Part shown: positions 20,252-33,569 of the stretch, one piece after another
Numbering within the stretch: position 1 is the first letter of the stretch
How the letters are laid out: each line of letters begins with the position of its first letter
From: Costus lasius
Lineage: Eukaryota; Streptophyta; Magnoliopsida; Zingiberales; Costaceae
Length of the DNA: 64,000 nucleotides
Reading direction: 5' to 3'
Assembly: GCA_027563935.2 (NCBI GenBank)
Contig: JANVAS020000231.1
Coordinates: forward strand, 14,836,001-14,900,000
Position numbers and translations under genes: made by a program
Notes under the pieces: generated by a model
The model's input: the letters and a program-made list of their open reading frames with translations, nothing else
Told to the model about the DNA's origin: nothing
Database searches by the model: none

Positions 20252-23065
20252 AGTATATCTAACACTAATATACCCATATGTGTATGTTAGCACCACATGC
20301 CTAACCAGCCCATATACCAGTCTCACAAGTACCATAGCTGTCCCATATCCACTAAGGTACATTGACTAGGGACTAAAGTTTGAGCACAGATCCAATTTGT
20401 TTTCAGGGACATTATCATGCATGTACATAATCGCAGATATAAACAAAGCATAACAATGACAATGCTAGAATGATATATAGGAAATATCAATGTCAAGTAG
20501 TACAAAGATTGATCAAGACTAGGTCTTAGGGCATAAACACCAACAATCTCCCACTTGCACTTAGAACTAGAGGTTGGGGAACCTCAACCCTATATCCCTC
20601 GTATGACCATCATGCTTCTGCTATGCCAAAGCCTTGGTCAGTGGGTCTGCTAGATTGTTCTCTGTGTCAACTCTGCTAATCTTGACATCACCTCGGTTAA
20701 TGATCTCTCTAATCAGGTAAAATCTCCTGAGTATGGTTCCTTTGCCTGTTCAATAGCCCCATTATTGTCACAATAGAGCTCAATGGCAAACACAGTAGTT
20801 GGAACCACCTAAAGATCAGAAATGAACTTCCTTATCCAAACGGCTTCTTTGGCTACCTCAGAAGCGGCGACATACTCAGCCTTGGTTGTAGAATCAGCTA
20901 TAGTGGATTACCTAAAGATTTTTCAGCAAACAGCACCTCCATTCATCTTGAACACATAGCCTACCTGCAATCTGAAGTCTTTAGAGTCAGACTGGAACGA
21001 CGCATCAGTGTAGCCCTGAACACTGAGCTCTTCCTGTTCCCCATAGACCAAGAACAAATCCTTATTTCTTCTTAGATACTTCAAGATGTTCTTTATAGCC
21101 ACCCAGTGCTAGAGACTTGGATTTGATTGATATCAGCTGGTTATGCTCATAGCATAAGCCACATCTAGTCTAGTACACAACATCACATACATGGTCAATC
21201 CCACTGCCGAAGCATAGGGCATTCGACTCATGTTGTCCCTCTCAACCTGTGTGGTGGGACATTGGCTCTTCGAGAGAGTAAGACCATGTCTCACGGGAAG
21301 GTATCCTTTCTTGGATTGCTCCAAGTTGAACCTCTCCAGGACCTTATCAATGTAAGTACTTTGACTAAGGGCTAGGATCCTCCTGGATCTATCTCGGTAG
21401 ATCCTCACGCCTAGGATGTAGGCGGCCTCCCCTAAGTCTTTCATCTCGAAACACTTCCCTAACCATGTCTTCACAAACTGAAGACCAAGGATGTCATTTT
21501 CGATGAGTAGTATGTCATCGACATACAAGAGTAGAAAAGTCACTAAGCTCCCACTGAATTTCCTGTATACACAGGTGTCATATTCGCTTTTGATACAGCC
21601 ATAATCTCTCACAGCTTCATCAAATCGAAGATTCCAACTTCGAGATGCTTGCTTTAATCCATAAATGGATTTATTTAGCCTACAGACCTTACTGGCATAT
21701 GCAGGATGGATGAAGCCATCAGGTTGTGTTATGTACACATCCTCTGTCAGCTTCCCATTAAGGAACGTTGTCTTAACATTCATCTGCCGTATCTCATGGT
21801 CATGATATGCAGCTATAACAAGCAGAATCCGAATGGATTTGATCATAGCAACTGGCGAGAAAGTTTCATTGTAATCCACCCCGTGGACTTGTTTGAATCC
21901 TTTAGCCACTAGTCTACCCTTATAGGTAACTATGTTGCCATCCATGTCAGTCTTCCTTTGGAAGACCCATTTGTAGCCTATGGGTTTTACCCCATCAGGC
22001 AGCTCAACCAAATCCCAGACTTGGTTAGTTGACATGGAATCCATCTGGGATCGTATGGCCTCAAGCCATCTCTCAGAGTCCAGTCCAGTGACCGCCTCAT
22101 CATAGGTCCTGGGCTCATCCTCAATGATGAAGATCCCGTCGTGTTGGGTTGATAGCGACCCATACCTCTCAGGTACACGACAAATCCTCCCAGACCTACG
22201 TGGGACCTGTGTCTGAGCCTCAAGCTGCCTAGCAATCGGTGCAGGTGGCTTAGGTTCCATCTCTGTGTTTTGTGGTTGCACTTGGACCTCGTCCAAGTCA
22301 AACTTTCTCTCACTAACTTCTTTCATGAGAAATTCTTTCTCTAGAAAGACAACACACTGAGCAACAAAAACTTTGTTCTCGGTAGAGACATAGAAGTAGA
22401 ATTCTTTAGTTTCCTTAGCATACCCCACAAACACATATTTATCAGATATGAGTTCTAGTTTGCTAGAATCCTGACGTTTGACATAAGCCTCACATCCCTA
22501 GATCTTGATAAAAGAGAGGTTAGGGCATCTCCCACTCCATACCTCATAAGGAATATTGGAGACACTCTTGGATGGAACGTTATTCAGTATGAGAGAAGCT
22601 GTCTCAAGTGCATGACCCCAGAATGAGGGTGGTAGAGTTGCATGACTCATCATAGATCGAACCATATCCAACAAGGTTCGATTTCTCTTTTCTAACACAC
22701 CATTCCAATGAGGTGTTCCAGGAGGAGTGAGTTGGGATAGGATCCCACACTCTCTAAGATAGTCAAAGAACTCACCGCTCAGGTACTCTCCACCACGATC
22801 TGATAGAAGAGTTTTGATAGATCTACCAAGCTGGTTTTCTACTTCATGTCTGAACTCCTTAAATTTCTGAAAGGATTCAGATTTATGTCTCATCAGATAG
22901 ACATAACCATATCTGCTGAAATCATCATAAAATGTGATGAAATAGTTGTATCCGCCTCTAGCTTGTTTACTGAATGGGCCATACACATCACTATGTATAA
23001 GATCCAATAAACCTCCTACCCTCTCACCAATCTTGGTGAAGGACGCTTTTGTCATATTCCCTACG
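20252..23065 (-). mobile_element. Copia B, 3' part (minus strand)
   Basis: 3' LTR fragment 20252-20545 (ends CACCAACA, then the ATCTCCCACTTGC tract), followed by pol. Unlike copia A it continues past the integrase C-terminus to the start of the integrase core before stopping at 23065, where unrelated LTR-like sequence begins. The leader, primer site and 5' LTR that would complete it lie at 40627-44210. Gag, protease and the integrase zinc finger are absent. Confidence 0.8.
20546..23065 (-). pseudogene. pol: Copia B pol fragment (integrase core, RT, RNase H)
   Basis: Two main open stretches remain. 22498-23055 (185 codons) carries the integrase core: LIHSDVYGPF, YNYFITFYDDFSRYGYVYL, LLSDRGGEYLSGEF, and the glutamate in HWNGVLEKRNRTLLD. 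21133-22434 (433 codons) carries the RT with YVDDILL and MNVKTTFLNG, the motif A aspartate being lost as in copia A. Stops separate them at about 22495, and RNase H below 21133 is broken. The shared D to N change shows that the element was dead before the block duplicated. Confidence 0.9.
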
Positions 23066-23380
23066 ATGAAACAAAAATTTATAGTATTTTTTGTGTCATT
23101 TTATAAGTCTTTTTGTATCATATCCATGCTCTTTTGCTTATTTTTATGCCTTATTTATCAAATATTGCGGAATTTACACCTTTTTGCATTTTTGATTATT
23201 TTCAGGTAAAAGGGATTATTTTTAAGCGTTTTCAAGAATTCAGATGCATAGATGAATTTCCATCATCAAGAGAAGATTAGATGTCAAATTTCATGAAGAT
23301 CGGAGCTTCAAACCAAAAATACGGCTGGGCCGCAATCAAAATTACGGTACCGTGGTTTTACTGAACCTACAGAATAAACT
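23066..23380 (+). repeat. Unidentified LTR-like sequence, left part
   Basis: Non-coding AT-rich sequence between copia B and copia C. It ends with TACGGCTGGGCCGCAATC and ATTACGGTACCGTGG, the same kind of imperfect palindrome that recurs at 39753-40470. With C removed, the two flanks join across the AAACT/AAACC duplication, so they are one interrupted sequence. It resembles a gypsy-type LTR in style; the family is not identified. Confidence 0.5.
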
Positions 23381-25359
23381 TGTTGGGAAACCCCGGGGAC
23401 ATTTTACAATTTTAGAGCCATAGACATACATATTACGCAGCGGAAGAATGTCCCCGAAACAGGCTAGTCCCAAAAACCCAGTGAAGATCTCTTGCGAGGG
23501 GGTTGACACAATGTGATAGTAAGTACCTTTAAGTAATTAGAAGCCGATGTCGATGAAGGCGCCCAAGTGTTCGCCCTCTGCAGTCTCGCACACACGGATC
23601 TCTTGAGTTCTCTTCTTCCACGCCCGGTGCTAGCCTCGGGAAGAAGATCCAAGCCTTGTGCTCCTTCTTCAAAGTATGTGCCACCTCCAAGGTAGATGCG
23701 CCAAAGATGAAGAAGGATGAGGGAGAGGTAAACCGCCAAGCATCAAGTTCCTTGCATCAAGAGAGAAGGAAGAAGCTTGCGGATAGGGTTTGGAAGGAAG
23801 AGGAAGATGCGCCACTTCTTGGTGTTGTCGCCCCTCAACCCTTGCTTTCGCCTCTCCTCTTGTTGTCACGCCTCTAAGGATTGTAACCCTCAAGAGGGGG
23901 CGGCTAGGGTCACTTATAAAGAGCTATAGGCGGTTAGGGCAAGGGTTGAGATCATGACAAGTGTATAGCTTGGATGAGAAGGTTTGAGGTAAGGAAAGTC
24001 TCCAAGACTTTACCATAAACCTCATTCAACCTTTCCATAAACTACCAAGCCTTGCCTTGTGCGCCAAGGCCTAGCCTTGCGCCCCAAGCAATGCCTTAAT
24101 GCATTCACACTATCAATGGGAGAGGGCTAGGCGCATAAAGCTTCCTTAATGAAGCAAATTTGCCATCCAAACCCCATTATGCCCCTTAGGCGCCAATGGG
24201 CTTGGCTTCCTCCCCATTATACCCTTTTAGCCTATTGACTCTTCATGACAACTTATTATTGGGCCTCATTGGATATTGAGCTAGCCCAAACATCATTACA
24301 TGGGTTGATTAAGCACTTGGATCCAATCCAATGCAACCCTAATCCAAATGTGACCAACCATGGTCAAATACGGGTCAACCTGCCAAAAATGAAGTTTGGC
24401 TCCAATAATATTCTTCCATCTCATCAGGCCTATTGGCGCTGATGAAATCTCCCAATTAGATCCGAGTTATCCAATAACTCGATCATAAGGCTTCCCGATC
24501 AATACGAGAACTCAAGTATCAAGGTGTGCGACCCTGTAGGTTCCTCTGACGCTGGCAGTGCTGACCAATGGTCATCACAAGCAGTGAGTGGCACCTAGCA
24601 GTGCATCGCTGCTACCCAGGTCATTGGAATGGATATCGACATCGACATCCCCATCATCGCAACTAGGTACAGATGCATTACAATCTCTTTGTCGTACTGA
24701 TATCCGATTGGACAAGTGTGTCACCACTTGTTTTCATCCAATCACATGGCTATGACTAAAACAGGTTCTCACCTGGGTATGGCCATACACTCTCAGTCAT
24801 AGAACCATAAGGGAGCTCCATGGATATCATACTTCCCTAAGGAAGGGGCAAATCTTATGTCTGTCCATTGACCTTCTCATATGGGTCATGACATGCTCAA
24901 TGATAACCGTTATGACCTCCCAACTACGGCGAGGTGTTAGGTTGCATCAAAGCAAGTCCCTAACCATATAGAATGGTTAATGACCTCAAGTCAAGGGATC
25001 AATGCATCTCCTGTCACTTGTGAGGATAACTTATGACACCAAGTCATAGCCTCACAGCGGGTCTATCCAGTATATCCTCCAATGATATACCCATGCGTCT
25101 GCGTTCGCACCACGTGCCTAACCAGCCCACATACCAGTCTCACAAGTACCATAGCTGTCCCATATCCACTAAGGTACATCGACTGGGGATTATAATTCGA
25201 GCACAGATCCAACCTGTCTCTAGGGACATTATCATGTAAGTACACAGTCGCAGGTGTAGGCAAACAATGATAACGACAATGCCAGAAAGATATATGAATA
25301 TCAGAGTCAAGTAGTACAAAGATGGACCAAAACTAGGTCCTAGGGCATATACATCAACA
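23381..25359 (-). repeat. Copia C 3' LTR (1979 bp)
   Basis: TGTTGGGAAACC ... ACATCAACA. Followed by AATC, then the solo LTR; the purine tract CTCCCACTTGCAC resumes at 27386. It is the same family as the copia A and B LTRs. Open frames of 60-91 codons are shared with the 5' LTR and have no known domain. Confidence 0.9.
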
Positions 25360-25362
25360 ATC

Positions 25363-27381
25363 TGATGTAGGGGGCAAACACAGGATTAGAATTTTTATAT
25401 TTTATTGAAGAAAGATCAACCAAAGTCAATTAGCAACTATAAATTCATGACTGCAGAAAATTATCATTTACGAATAGTAGCCATGTATGAGAATAGGTTC
25501 CAATGATCTATAATGAAAATTGATAATGCCAATTGGTAGAATGAAATTTGTTCTTTTCAAGCGTATAAAATAAATGAAGTGACATTCTCAGTCAGTCTAA
25601 TAGGGCATCTCCAAGAAAATAGATAATCAGATCAGTAAGGAAAATCAACACAGAAATTTTATCAAACAGCGTAATTTGCTTGGATGCGTAGGTTGATTTG
25701 TTGGCGCTCAGTTGAAATTAAGTCGTCCAGGATGAAGATCAAGACATATTCTTCCAAGTTGTATAGAGCGTCAGGTGTTTCAGTGGCCCCTAGCCTGTTA
25801 ATTACCTGCATTAAAAACGCTAATCAAATTAAAACAAAATGCAGGAATGTGAACAGTAACAGTCTCGGCTGAGTTCTCATGAAGCAGCAGGGAATCGGGG
25901 GGATGAGCTGGTCGATGTTGGTGGCTGCAGAGGCATGGGGAAGGGTGGCTCGAGGCTGTAGGGACGCATTCCGGCGTGACGGCCGGCCGGCGGTGGCGCC
26001 TGAGCGCTAGGAGGCGGGTGGCGCTAACACGGGCCTGCTTCTGGCGGAAACAGGGGATGACGTGCGAGGATGCAGGGGCTGCCGGTGATCATCGGAGACG
26101 GCATGAACTCCCGACCTGCTACAACTAGGAGTTCCCCTGAGTATGGAGAACTAGTGGCCAGAGCTTGGGAACGGTCGGTGGCTGGTCAGAGGAGATCGAC
26201 AGCGATCAGTGGAGAAGGGCGGAAGTAGGGGCGTGAGCTGAGGCGTCACCGGAAATCTTCCGATTCCGGCGATCTAGACGTCGGATGGGGCGATCCCTCC
26301 GGTTGTGGGTTCGACCTGAAAGGGAGGATCAGAGGCTGGAGTTTGGGGACGATCCGTCAGTCGGATCGTCGCCGGCGGTGAGGCGAACGGAGAGTCCAGA
26401 TCTAGACTCGGCAAGCAAGCAGGCATGGATTGCGACAGCGATGGAAGGAAGCTTGGCTGGAAGAGGGGAACGGGTGATCGTTTTGAAGAGGGGCGAGGTA
26501 CTCGGCACCTAGAGAAGAAGAGGGGAAGACTGTGGCGACACAAGCGCCGGAGGAGGAGGAGGAGAAAGCATCCGATAAAAGGAAGATACGAAAACTATTT
26601 CATTCATTGTCAAAACTTCAACTTCTGTTTTTACAAAAAGGAGACACAGTTTTATAAAGAGGGGGCTGATAATAATGCCGTTGCTCCTTTCTTCATCTTT
26701 ACGCCAGCTGCAACGGGCAGCTCTTCTGCGTAAGTAGCATGATGGAGATGTGCTTGAATGTTGCTGGAACAAGGTTGACTTCATGTGGACGTTGTGGATG
26801 CAGCCAAGATTTTGCAGGAATTTGTTTGAATAGATGCAGCTGATGATAATTGCTTGGCACGCATTGGTAAATGCAATTGGTGGTGGCGTTTGATTGGCTG
26901 ATGAGGTTGTGCTTGGCGGTGGATTTGATTTGCATGCGCAGGTGCTTTGTCTTTTAGCCGAATGGTGGAAAATCAATCTTGGTTTGGAGTGCTGACTTCT
27001 CGACTTCTCGTTGGAGTGCATTGAGTTGATTTGATGAGCTTGCCTCTGGAGTTTTCTTCTTCAAGTAAGTTGCAACGTTCAGCATCTCTTTCTGGGGCTT
27101 TGGATATCTTTGGGCTCCAATTTGAGCCTTCTGATGCTGCTCGATTTGAGTTTGATCTAGGCTTGATGTGTGCACCCAATTGACTTGATCTCATGTTGAT
27201 TACATGGCAAATAAAATAATAAGGATTAGTGCCTCATTAAAATTTAGAATTGCATTCTAATCAAAGTCAAAATTTAGACATAAATGTTGACTAAGTCTAG
27301 GTTCAATCATGGTTTAAAACAATCATGCAAAATTTGACCAAGTCAAAATTAAGTCTAATATGTCACACTGCTCCTGCATCA
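25363..27381 (-). mobile_element. Solo LTR (2019 bp) with CAATC target duplication
   Basis: Ends TGATGTAGG ... CCTGCATCA (short inverted repeats, TG...CA) and is flanked by CAATC at 25358-25362 and 27382-27386. It has no coding domain, no primer site and no internal region, so it is an LTR left by recombination between two LTRs. The minus orientation is suggested by AATAAAATATAAAA near the low-coordinate end, as a polyadenylation region. The middle (about 25870-26560) is GC-rich, which makes several spurious open frames. It is a different family from all other LTRs here. Confidence 0.8.
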
Positions 27382-27386
27382 CAATC

Positions 27387-30300
27387 TCCCACTTGCACTA
27401 AGACCTAGAGGTTGAGCAACCTCAACCCCATATCTCTAGTACGACCATCATGCTTCTGCTGCGCCAAAGCCTTGGTCAGTGGGTCTGCTAGATTGCTCTC
27501 TGTGTCAATTCTGCTAATCTTGACATCACCTCGACCAATGATCTCTTTGATCAGGCGAAATCTCTTTGAGTATGTGTTTGGACCTGTGATGAGACCGTGG
27601 TTCCTTAACATGTGCAGTTCCCATTGTTTTCATAGTAGAGCTCAATGGGATCCATTGCACTTGGAACCACCTGAAGTTCAGAAAAGAACTTCCTGATCCA
27701 AACGGCTTCATTGGCTGCCTCAGAAGCAACCACATACTCAGCTTCGGTTGTAGAATTAGCTATGGTGGATTGCTTGAAGCTCTTTCAGCATACAGCACCT
27801 CCAACCATCTTAAACAAATAGCTGGTCTGCGATCTGAAGTCGTCAGGATCAGACTGGAATGACTCATCAGTGAAGCCCCACACACTGAGTTCTTCCAATC
27901 CCCGTAGACCATACAGAATAAATCCTTAGTCCTTTTCAGGAAACTCAAGGATATTCTTTACAGCCACCCAGTGCTGCAAACCTGGATTGGATTGGTATCG
28001 GCTGGTTATGCTTACAGCATAACCCACATCTGGTCTAGTACACAGCATTGCATACATGATTTATCCCATTGCCGAAGCATAGGGAATTCGACTCATGTTA
28101 TCCCTCTCAGCCCGTGTTGTAGGATACTGGCTCTTTGAGAGAGTAAGGCCATCTCTCACTGGAAGGTATCCTTTCTTGGATTGCTCCAAGTTGAACCTCT
28201 CCAGGACCTTATCAATGTGGGTACTCTGACTAAGGGCCAAGAGCATCTTGGATCTATCCCGGTAGATCCTCACGCCCAGAATTTAGGCGCCCTCCCCTAA
28301 GTCTTTCATCTCAAAACATTTCCCCAACCATGTCTTCACAGCTTGAAGACTAGGGATGTCGTTTCCGATGAGCAGTATGTCATCGACATACATGACCAGA
28401 AAAGTCACCAAGCTCCCACTGAATTTTCTGTATACACAGGTGTCATCTTCACTTTTGATAAAGCAATAATCTCTTACAGCTTCATCAAACTGAAGATTCT
28501 AACTTCGAGATGCTTGCTTTAATCCATAAATGGATTTCTTTAGCCTACAGACTTTACTAGTATCTGCAGGATGGATGAAGTCATTAGGTTGTGTCATATA
28601 TACATCCTTAGTCAGCTTCCCGTTAAGGAACGTTGTCTTCACATCCATCTGCCATATCTCATAGTCATGATATGCAGCTATAGCAAGCAGAATCCGAATG
28701 GATTTGATCATGGCAACTGGCGAGAAGGTTTCATCATAGTCCACCCCGTGGACTTGTTTAAATCCTTTAGCCACTAGTCTACCCTTATAGGTAACTATTT
28801 TGCCATCCATGTCTATCTTCCTCTTGAAGACCCATTTATACCCTACGGGTTTTACCCCATCAGGCAGCTCAACCAAATCCCAGACTTGGTTAGCCGACAT
28901 GGAATCCATCTCGGATCGCATGGCCTCAAGCCATCTCTCGAAGTCCGGTCCACTGACCGCCTCATCATAAGTCCTGGGTTCATCCTCCATGATGAAGATC
29001 CCGTCGTGTTGGGTCGACAGCGACCCATACCTCTCAGGTGCACGACGAAACCTCCTAGACCTACATGGGGCCTGTGTCTGAGCCTCAGGTTGCCTAGCAA
29101 CCGGTGCACGCGGCTCAGATTCCATCTCGTTGTCTTGTGGTTGCACTTGGTTCTCATCCAAGTCAAACTTCCTCCCACTAACTTCTTTCATGAGAAATTC
29201 TTTCTGTAGAAAGACAGCACCCCGAGCAACAAAAAACTTTGTTCTCGGTGGGAACATAGAAGTAGTAACCCTTAGTCTCCTTAGGGTACCCCACAGACAT
29301 ACACTTATCAGATCTAGGTTCTAGCTTGCTAGAATCCTGACGTTTGACATAAGCCTTACATCCCCAGAACTTGATAAAAGTGGGATTATGGCGTCTCCCA
29401 CTCCATACCTCGTATGGAATCTTTGAGACACTCTTAGATGGAACATTATTCAGTATTAGAGAAGCTGTCCCAAGTGCATGTCCCCAGAATGAGGGAGGTA
29501 GAGTTGCATGACTCATCATAGATCGAACCATGTCCAACAAAGTTCAATTTCTCCTTTTAGTCACACCATTCCATTGAGGTGTTTCAGGAGGAGCGAGTTG
29601 GGATATGATCCCACACTCTCTCAGATAGTCAAAGAACTCACCGCTCAGGCACTCTCCACCACGATCTGATCGAAGAGCCTTAATGGATCTACCAAGCTGG
29701 TTTTCTACTTCATGTCTAAACTCCTTAAATTTCTCAAAGGATTCAGACTTATGTCTCATCAGATAGACATAACCATATTTACTGAAGTCATCAGTAAACG
29801 CGATGAAGTAGTTGTACCTTCCTCTGGCTTGTTTATTGAAAGGCCCACACACATCAGTATGTATGAGATCTAATAAACCTCCTGCCCTCTCACCAGTTTT
29901 GGTGAAGGGTGCCTTTGTCATTTTTCCCTAATAAACAAGTCTCACATGTATCAAGTTCCTCCAAGGAACTCGAATCTAACAACCCATTTGCATGGAGTTG
30001 TCGAATGCGATTCTTGTTTATATGGGCTAATCGACAATGCCGTAGGAAAGCACCAACTGAACCACTCAGTTTGATCCTTTTATGTTACAAATAGAGCTAA
30101 CCATGTCCAAGACATGCGGACCGTTGTACAAAGTACCCTTCCCATAAAATATGTTTGCAAAAGAAAAAAAAGAACATAAGTTCTCTTTTATTTCAAACCT
30201 AAATCCTTTCTTTGCCAAGCAAGGAGTGGATACAATATTTTGGTAAGGGAAGGTACATAATAGCAATTGTCTAGCTTTAACTGAAGTCCTAAAGGCAGGG

Positions 30301-31010
30301 AGAGAAACTCCTATAGCAACAGCAACAACTTGTGCCCTGTTACCTATCCGTAGGTCAATCTCTCTAGGCCTTACCGATCTATCCTTTCAGAGCCATCGCA
30401 TATTTGTACAAATATGGGCTTTACATGCGGTATCCAATACCCATGTCATAGGAGTAGACAGGTTGACTTCGGTAACATAAATACCTGAGCATGAAGACAA
30501 GGCCTTGCCTTTCTTCTCCTCATTCTGAAGTTGCAACATGTCCTTCAACATGTGAGGTGGCCCTCCACATGAATAGCACCTACTATTCCTGATCATATCC
30601 ATCTTTAATTTCAGTTCCTTGGTCAAGCCTTTCGGCTCAACACACTGAATATCAACTTTAGGAGGATTGAGCTCAACCAATTCATCAAAGAGCTGCCTCA
30701 GATTAAAAATAATCTCAGAGGCACTCTTCGATTCATATTACCCTCTAAATTCAGGTGACATGTTGGTTAGCAACTTCCAAAGTATCAACCTGATGCTTAT
30801 CATAAGCATCCCTCTTAGCCGCTGAGGCCGAGCATGAAAGTAGCTCAGGAAAAAGGATGCTCAAGGACACAAAGCTTCCTTTTGAGCTTGAGCACGATTC
30901 TCAAGTTCATATACCAATCCAGTAAGTTGGATCCAGCCAACTTATCCCTTTCCAGGGGAGATCACAGTGACCAATTGCTATTGTTCACAGCCATTGTTCC
31001 ACAACAACCA
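27387..31010 (-). pseudogene. gag-pol: Copia C gag-pol, heavily decayed
   Basis: All copia domains are traceable in order on the minus strand. Gag N-terminus: about 30990 (KLAGSNLLDWYMNLRIVLK). Degraded zinc knuckle: SCGGPPHM at about 30560. Protease: WVLDTACKAHICTN at about 30420. Integrase core: LIHTDVCGPF, LRSDRGGECLSGEF, 29544-29921. Integrase end and linker: 29178-29540. RT: MDVKTTFLNG, IYGLKQASRS, 28499-29257; YVDD lies at about 28390. RNase H: ADPLTKALAQQKHD at about 27440. At least six stops or frame changes separate these pieces, so no functional protein can be made. Confidence 0.9.
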
Positions 31011-31880
31011 AGAAACAGCAGATTAGTACTACTTCGAGTCATTTAAACTGGACTTGTTTTAAATGACCATGGCTCCCACTATTTTTAATCGAATTGACAA
31101 CCCACAAAGTCAATCGAGAAATCCAAGATTTCCTAGTGAGATGAGATCCTCATTCCGCATAGGGCTCGCCGGCCCATGTTTCCTAAGGTGACCCATGTTT
31201 CCTAAGTGACCCATGTTTCCTAAGGTGGGATGAGATGCACAAAGTGACCCATGTTTCCTAAGGTGGGCTCGCCGGCCGATTGCTCCAAGCAATTCCCCTT
31301 ATTGAGACAGTCCAGGCATTTCATGTCCAGCGAGGGCTGGATACAGCATGAAACCCTAACCTCTCAACGATGCCTCTAGAGTTTCATCATGTGCCTAGCA
31401 CACATGAAAATCTAGTCAAGTCCATTCCTAACCGTTATGCCCAGGGCCAATGAGTTTCCTTGCGAAGGCACGCCCAGGTTAAAACTGGACTGGGGAAACC
31501 ATTGCCACCACGCACTTTCTAAAGATAAGTGGGTGTGTCCCACGAGGGTGGGAAACAATTCACAACTCCACTGATCGATAGCTTAGTGAGGGCTACGCAT
31601 TAGAAGGCTACTAGACTTGATATTTTAATTGAGGGTTTTTGTTTAAGGTCTCATCATCTCAGTTTTATCTTATGTCTATCATTATAGGCGTGCAATCCTA
31701 TGGTGATAACATAACAATAAAACATCACAGGCATGCTTTAGCTTTTGTAAATAAAGCAATAAAAGGATGATGTGATCATAGCCCATTCAAGACATTGAAC
31801 CAATCCATGCCAAAAAGGGGTTCAACTCTTGACCTAGGATTCAAGCCCCAAGACGAGACCTAGCCTAGCCGACCTCTAGC
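31011..31880 (-). other. Copia C leader, part 1 (non-coding)
   Basis: Untranslated leader between gag and D. It aligns with the copia B leader at 40627-41375 (AGTCATTTAAACTGGACTT, then GACCTAGCCTAGCC) and, in part, with 50407-50725. It includes a short tandem repeat at 31172-31265. It breaks off at CCTCTAG, where the D LTR begins. Confidence 0.75.
31172..31265 (-). repeat. Short tandem repeat in copia C leader
   Basis: Four copies of CCCATGTTTCCTAAG(G)TG, three in direct succession and the fourth after GGATGAGATGCACAAAGTGA. The related leaders at 40800 and 50411 show one copy, so this is a local expansion. Confidence 0.8.
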
Positions 31881-33549
31881 TGAGAGGAAACCTAGGTCAC
31901 ATGCGCATTCGAAATTTTGTAGCGACGGCGGAAATACTAGGTTTCAAAAATCGCAAGACTTAAACATATGATCAACCTTGAAAGGATAGGTTAGAGCATT
32001 ACCATTGCCATGCTTTGAGTGGCGGCTGGGAAGAAGAAAGGGGCGAGTGCCTCTTCTCCAAAAGTATCACACACAAGATGATGTTTTGCTTCTCCCTTGT
32101 GCTCCTTGTGCTAGCAAAGACACTAGGGGTCTTTGATCGAGTGAGGAGATGAGATGTTCACCCTTGGCTTGGTTAAACTCCTTCTTTTCGTGAAGAGCAA
32201 ACAGCATGCGAGAGGAGGAAGAGAGCGGTTTTGAAAACCGAGAGGGAGAGTCCAAGAAGGAAAGATTCGGTTACCATATTTGGTAAGAACCAAACATGTA
32301 ACCCCCTTTCTTAACTCCCTCTTTAACTCCTATGCGTTCACCCTAAGTGAACCAACCGAAACCTCTCATTTGAACCATGCGTTCACTAAGTGAACCGGTT
32401 CAATTTCATTTGGTTCAAGGACCAAATCGAACAAGCCCTGGTCTTGATCTGATTGAACCAAATGGCTCAAGATCCAACCACACATCTCATTGAATCTCTT
32501 GATCTTTATGATCAAGCATCAATTCTCCCGATCGAAGCTTACCGATCATATGCCCTTATCAATCAAACATGATTAGACTAGATCTCACTTCCAATCAGAG
32601 TTTAAATTGCTTTAAACTGAACTAGAATAATTCCAATCCACACGATCTGACATAAGTAAGCCATATCATCAAATTGTGCGACCCTAAGGGTTTCCTTCAA
32701 CGTCAGTAACGATAACTTACATTATCACGATCAGAGAGGGGTATCTAGCAACACATCACTGTCTCCCGATATGAAGGAAAGAGTCTTCCAAGACTACTCC
32801 CAAAACATAGCACAAGTGTGAATCCAATTCACCCAGCATACATGTTCCCTTTGCCACTGGATGTTCACGTTGGACAAGCGTGTCTAGCCTGTAATTCCAA
32901 CACGATGAGAATGGTTAGATCAGATGAACATAGTCATCTGGGTATGGCCATACACATTCTCAACCGTCTCATCCAGGGGGCCCCAGTAGAACACCACACT
33001 CCAACTAGGAGAGGCAATCCTTTATCTATCGCTAGTGTCCTAACATGACTTATGCCCACTATCCAAGATAATCCTTAACCATTATCTTTCAAATGATATT
33101 GAACTACCTCAAGACAATGTCAATCATCACTTAGAAACACAAGTGATCTCAAGTCAGAGGGAATATGCCACTTGCTCGCTTATAAGGATTTATTCATATT
33201 GTGACAAACAATTGAATATCCTAAGTAGGGTCAGTCCAGTACATCCAATGCACCTATGTGTCTAAATCTTATTCCATGCTCGAAGCATCCTATAAGATTA
33301 GAACACATATTAGTCTCAATCATATCAAGGCTATCTCATGTTCACCAAGATATCTCGACTAAGGACAACTCTGAAAATCAGCTAAGCTGAACATCATTTA
33401 GACATTACTCAGAAGTATACATATAGCAGCAGGTAATGCAACAATCTGAATAACAACAATTGCCTTTATAAAACATATACATAGTTTGTACATGATACTG
33501 ATAATAACCCAAGGCCTCAAACATTTAGCCTTAATGGCATACCCCAACA
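31881..33549 (-). repeat. Copia D 3' LTR (about 1669 bp)
   Basis: The right end CATACCCCAACA is certain, being shared with E and F. The left end is placed at TGAGAGGAAACC because leader C sequence stops there and a TG start fits. The interior matches E's LTR clearly, for example ACACAAGATGATGTT and TGCTCCTTGTGCTAGCAA. Non-coding. Confidence 0.7.
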
Positions 33550-33569
33550 ATCTCCCACTTGCACTTAAA

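Noticed and set aside
26274..27021. Several frames up to 170 codons in GC-rich DNA
   Set aside because: Inside the solo LTR; base composition alone explains the lack of stops.
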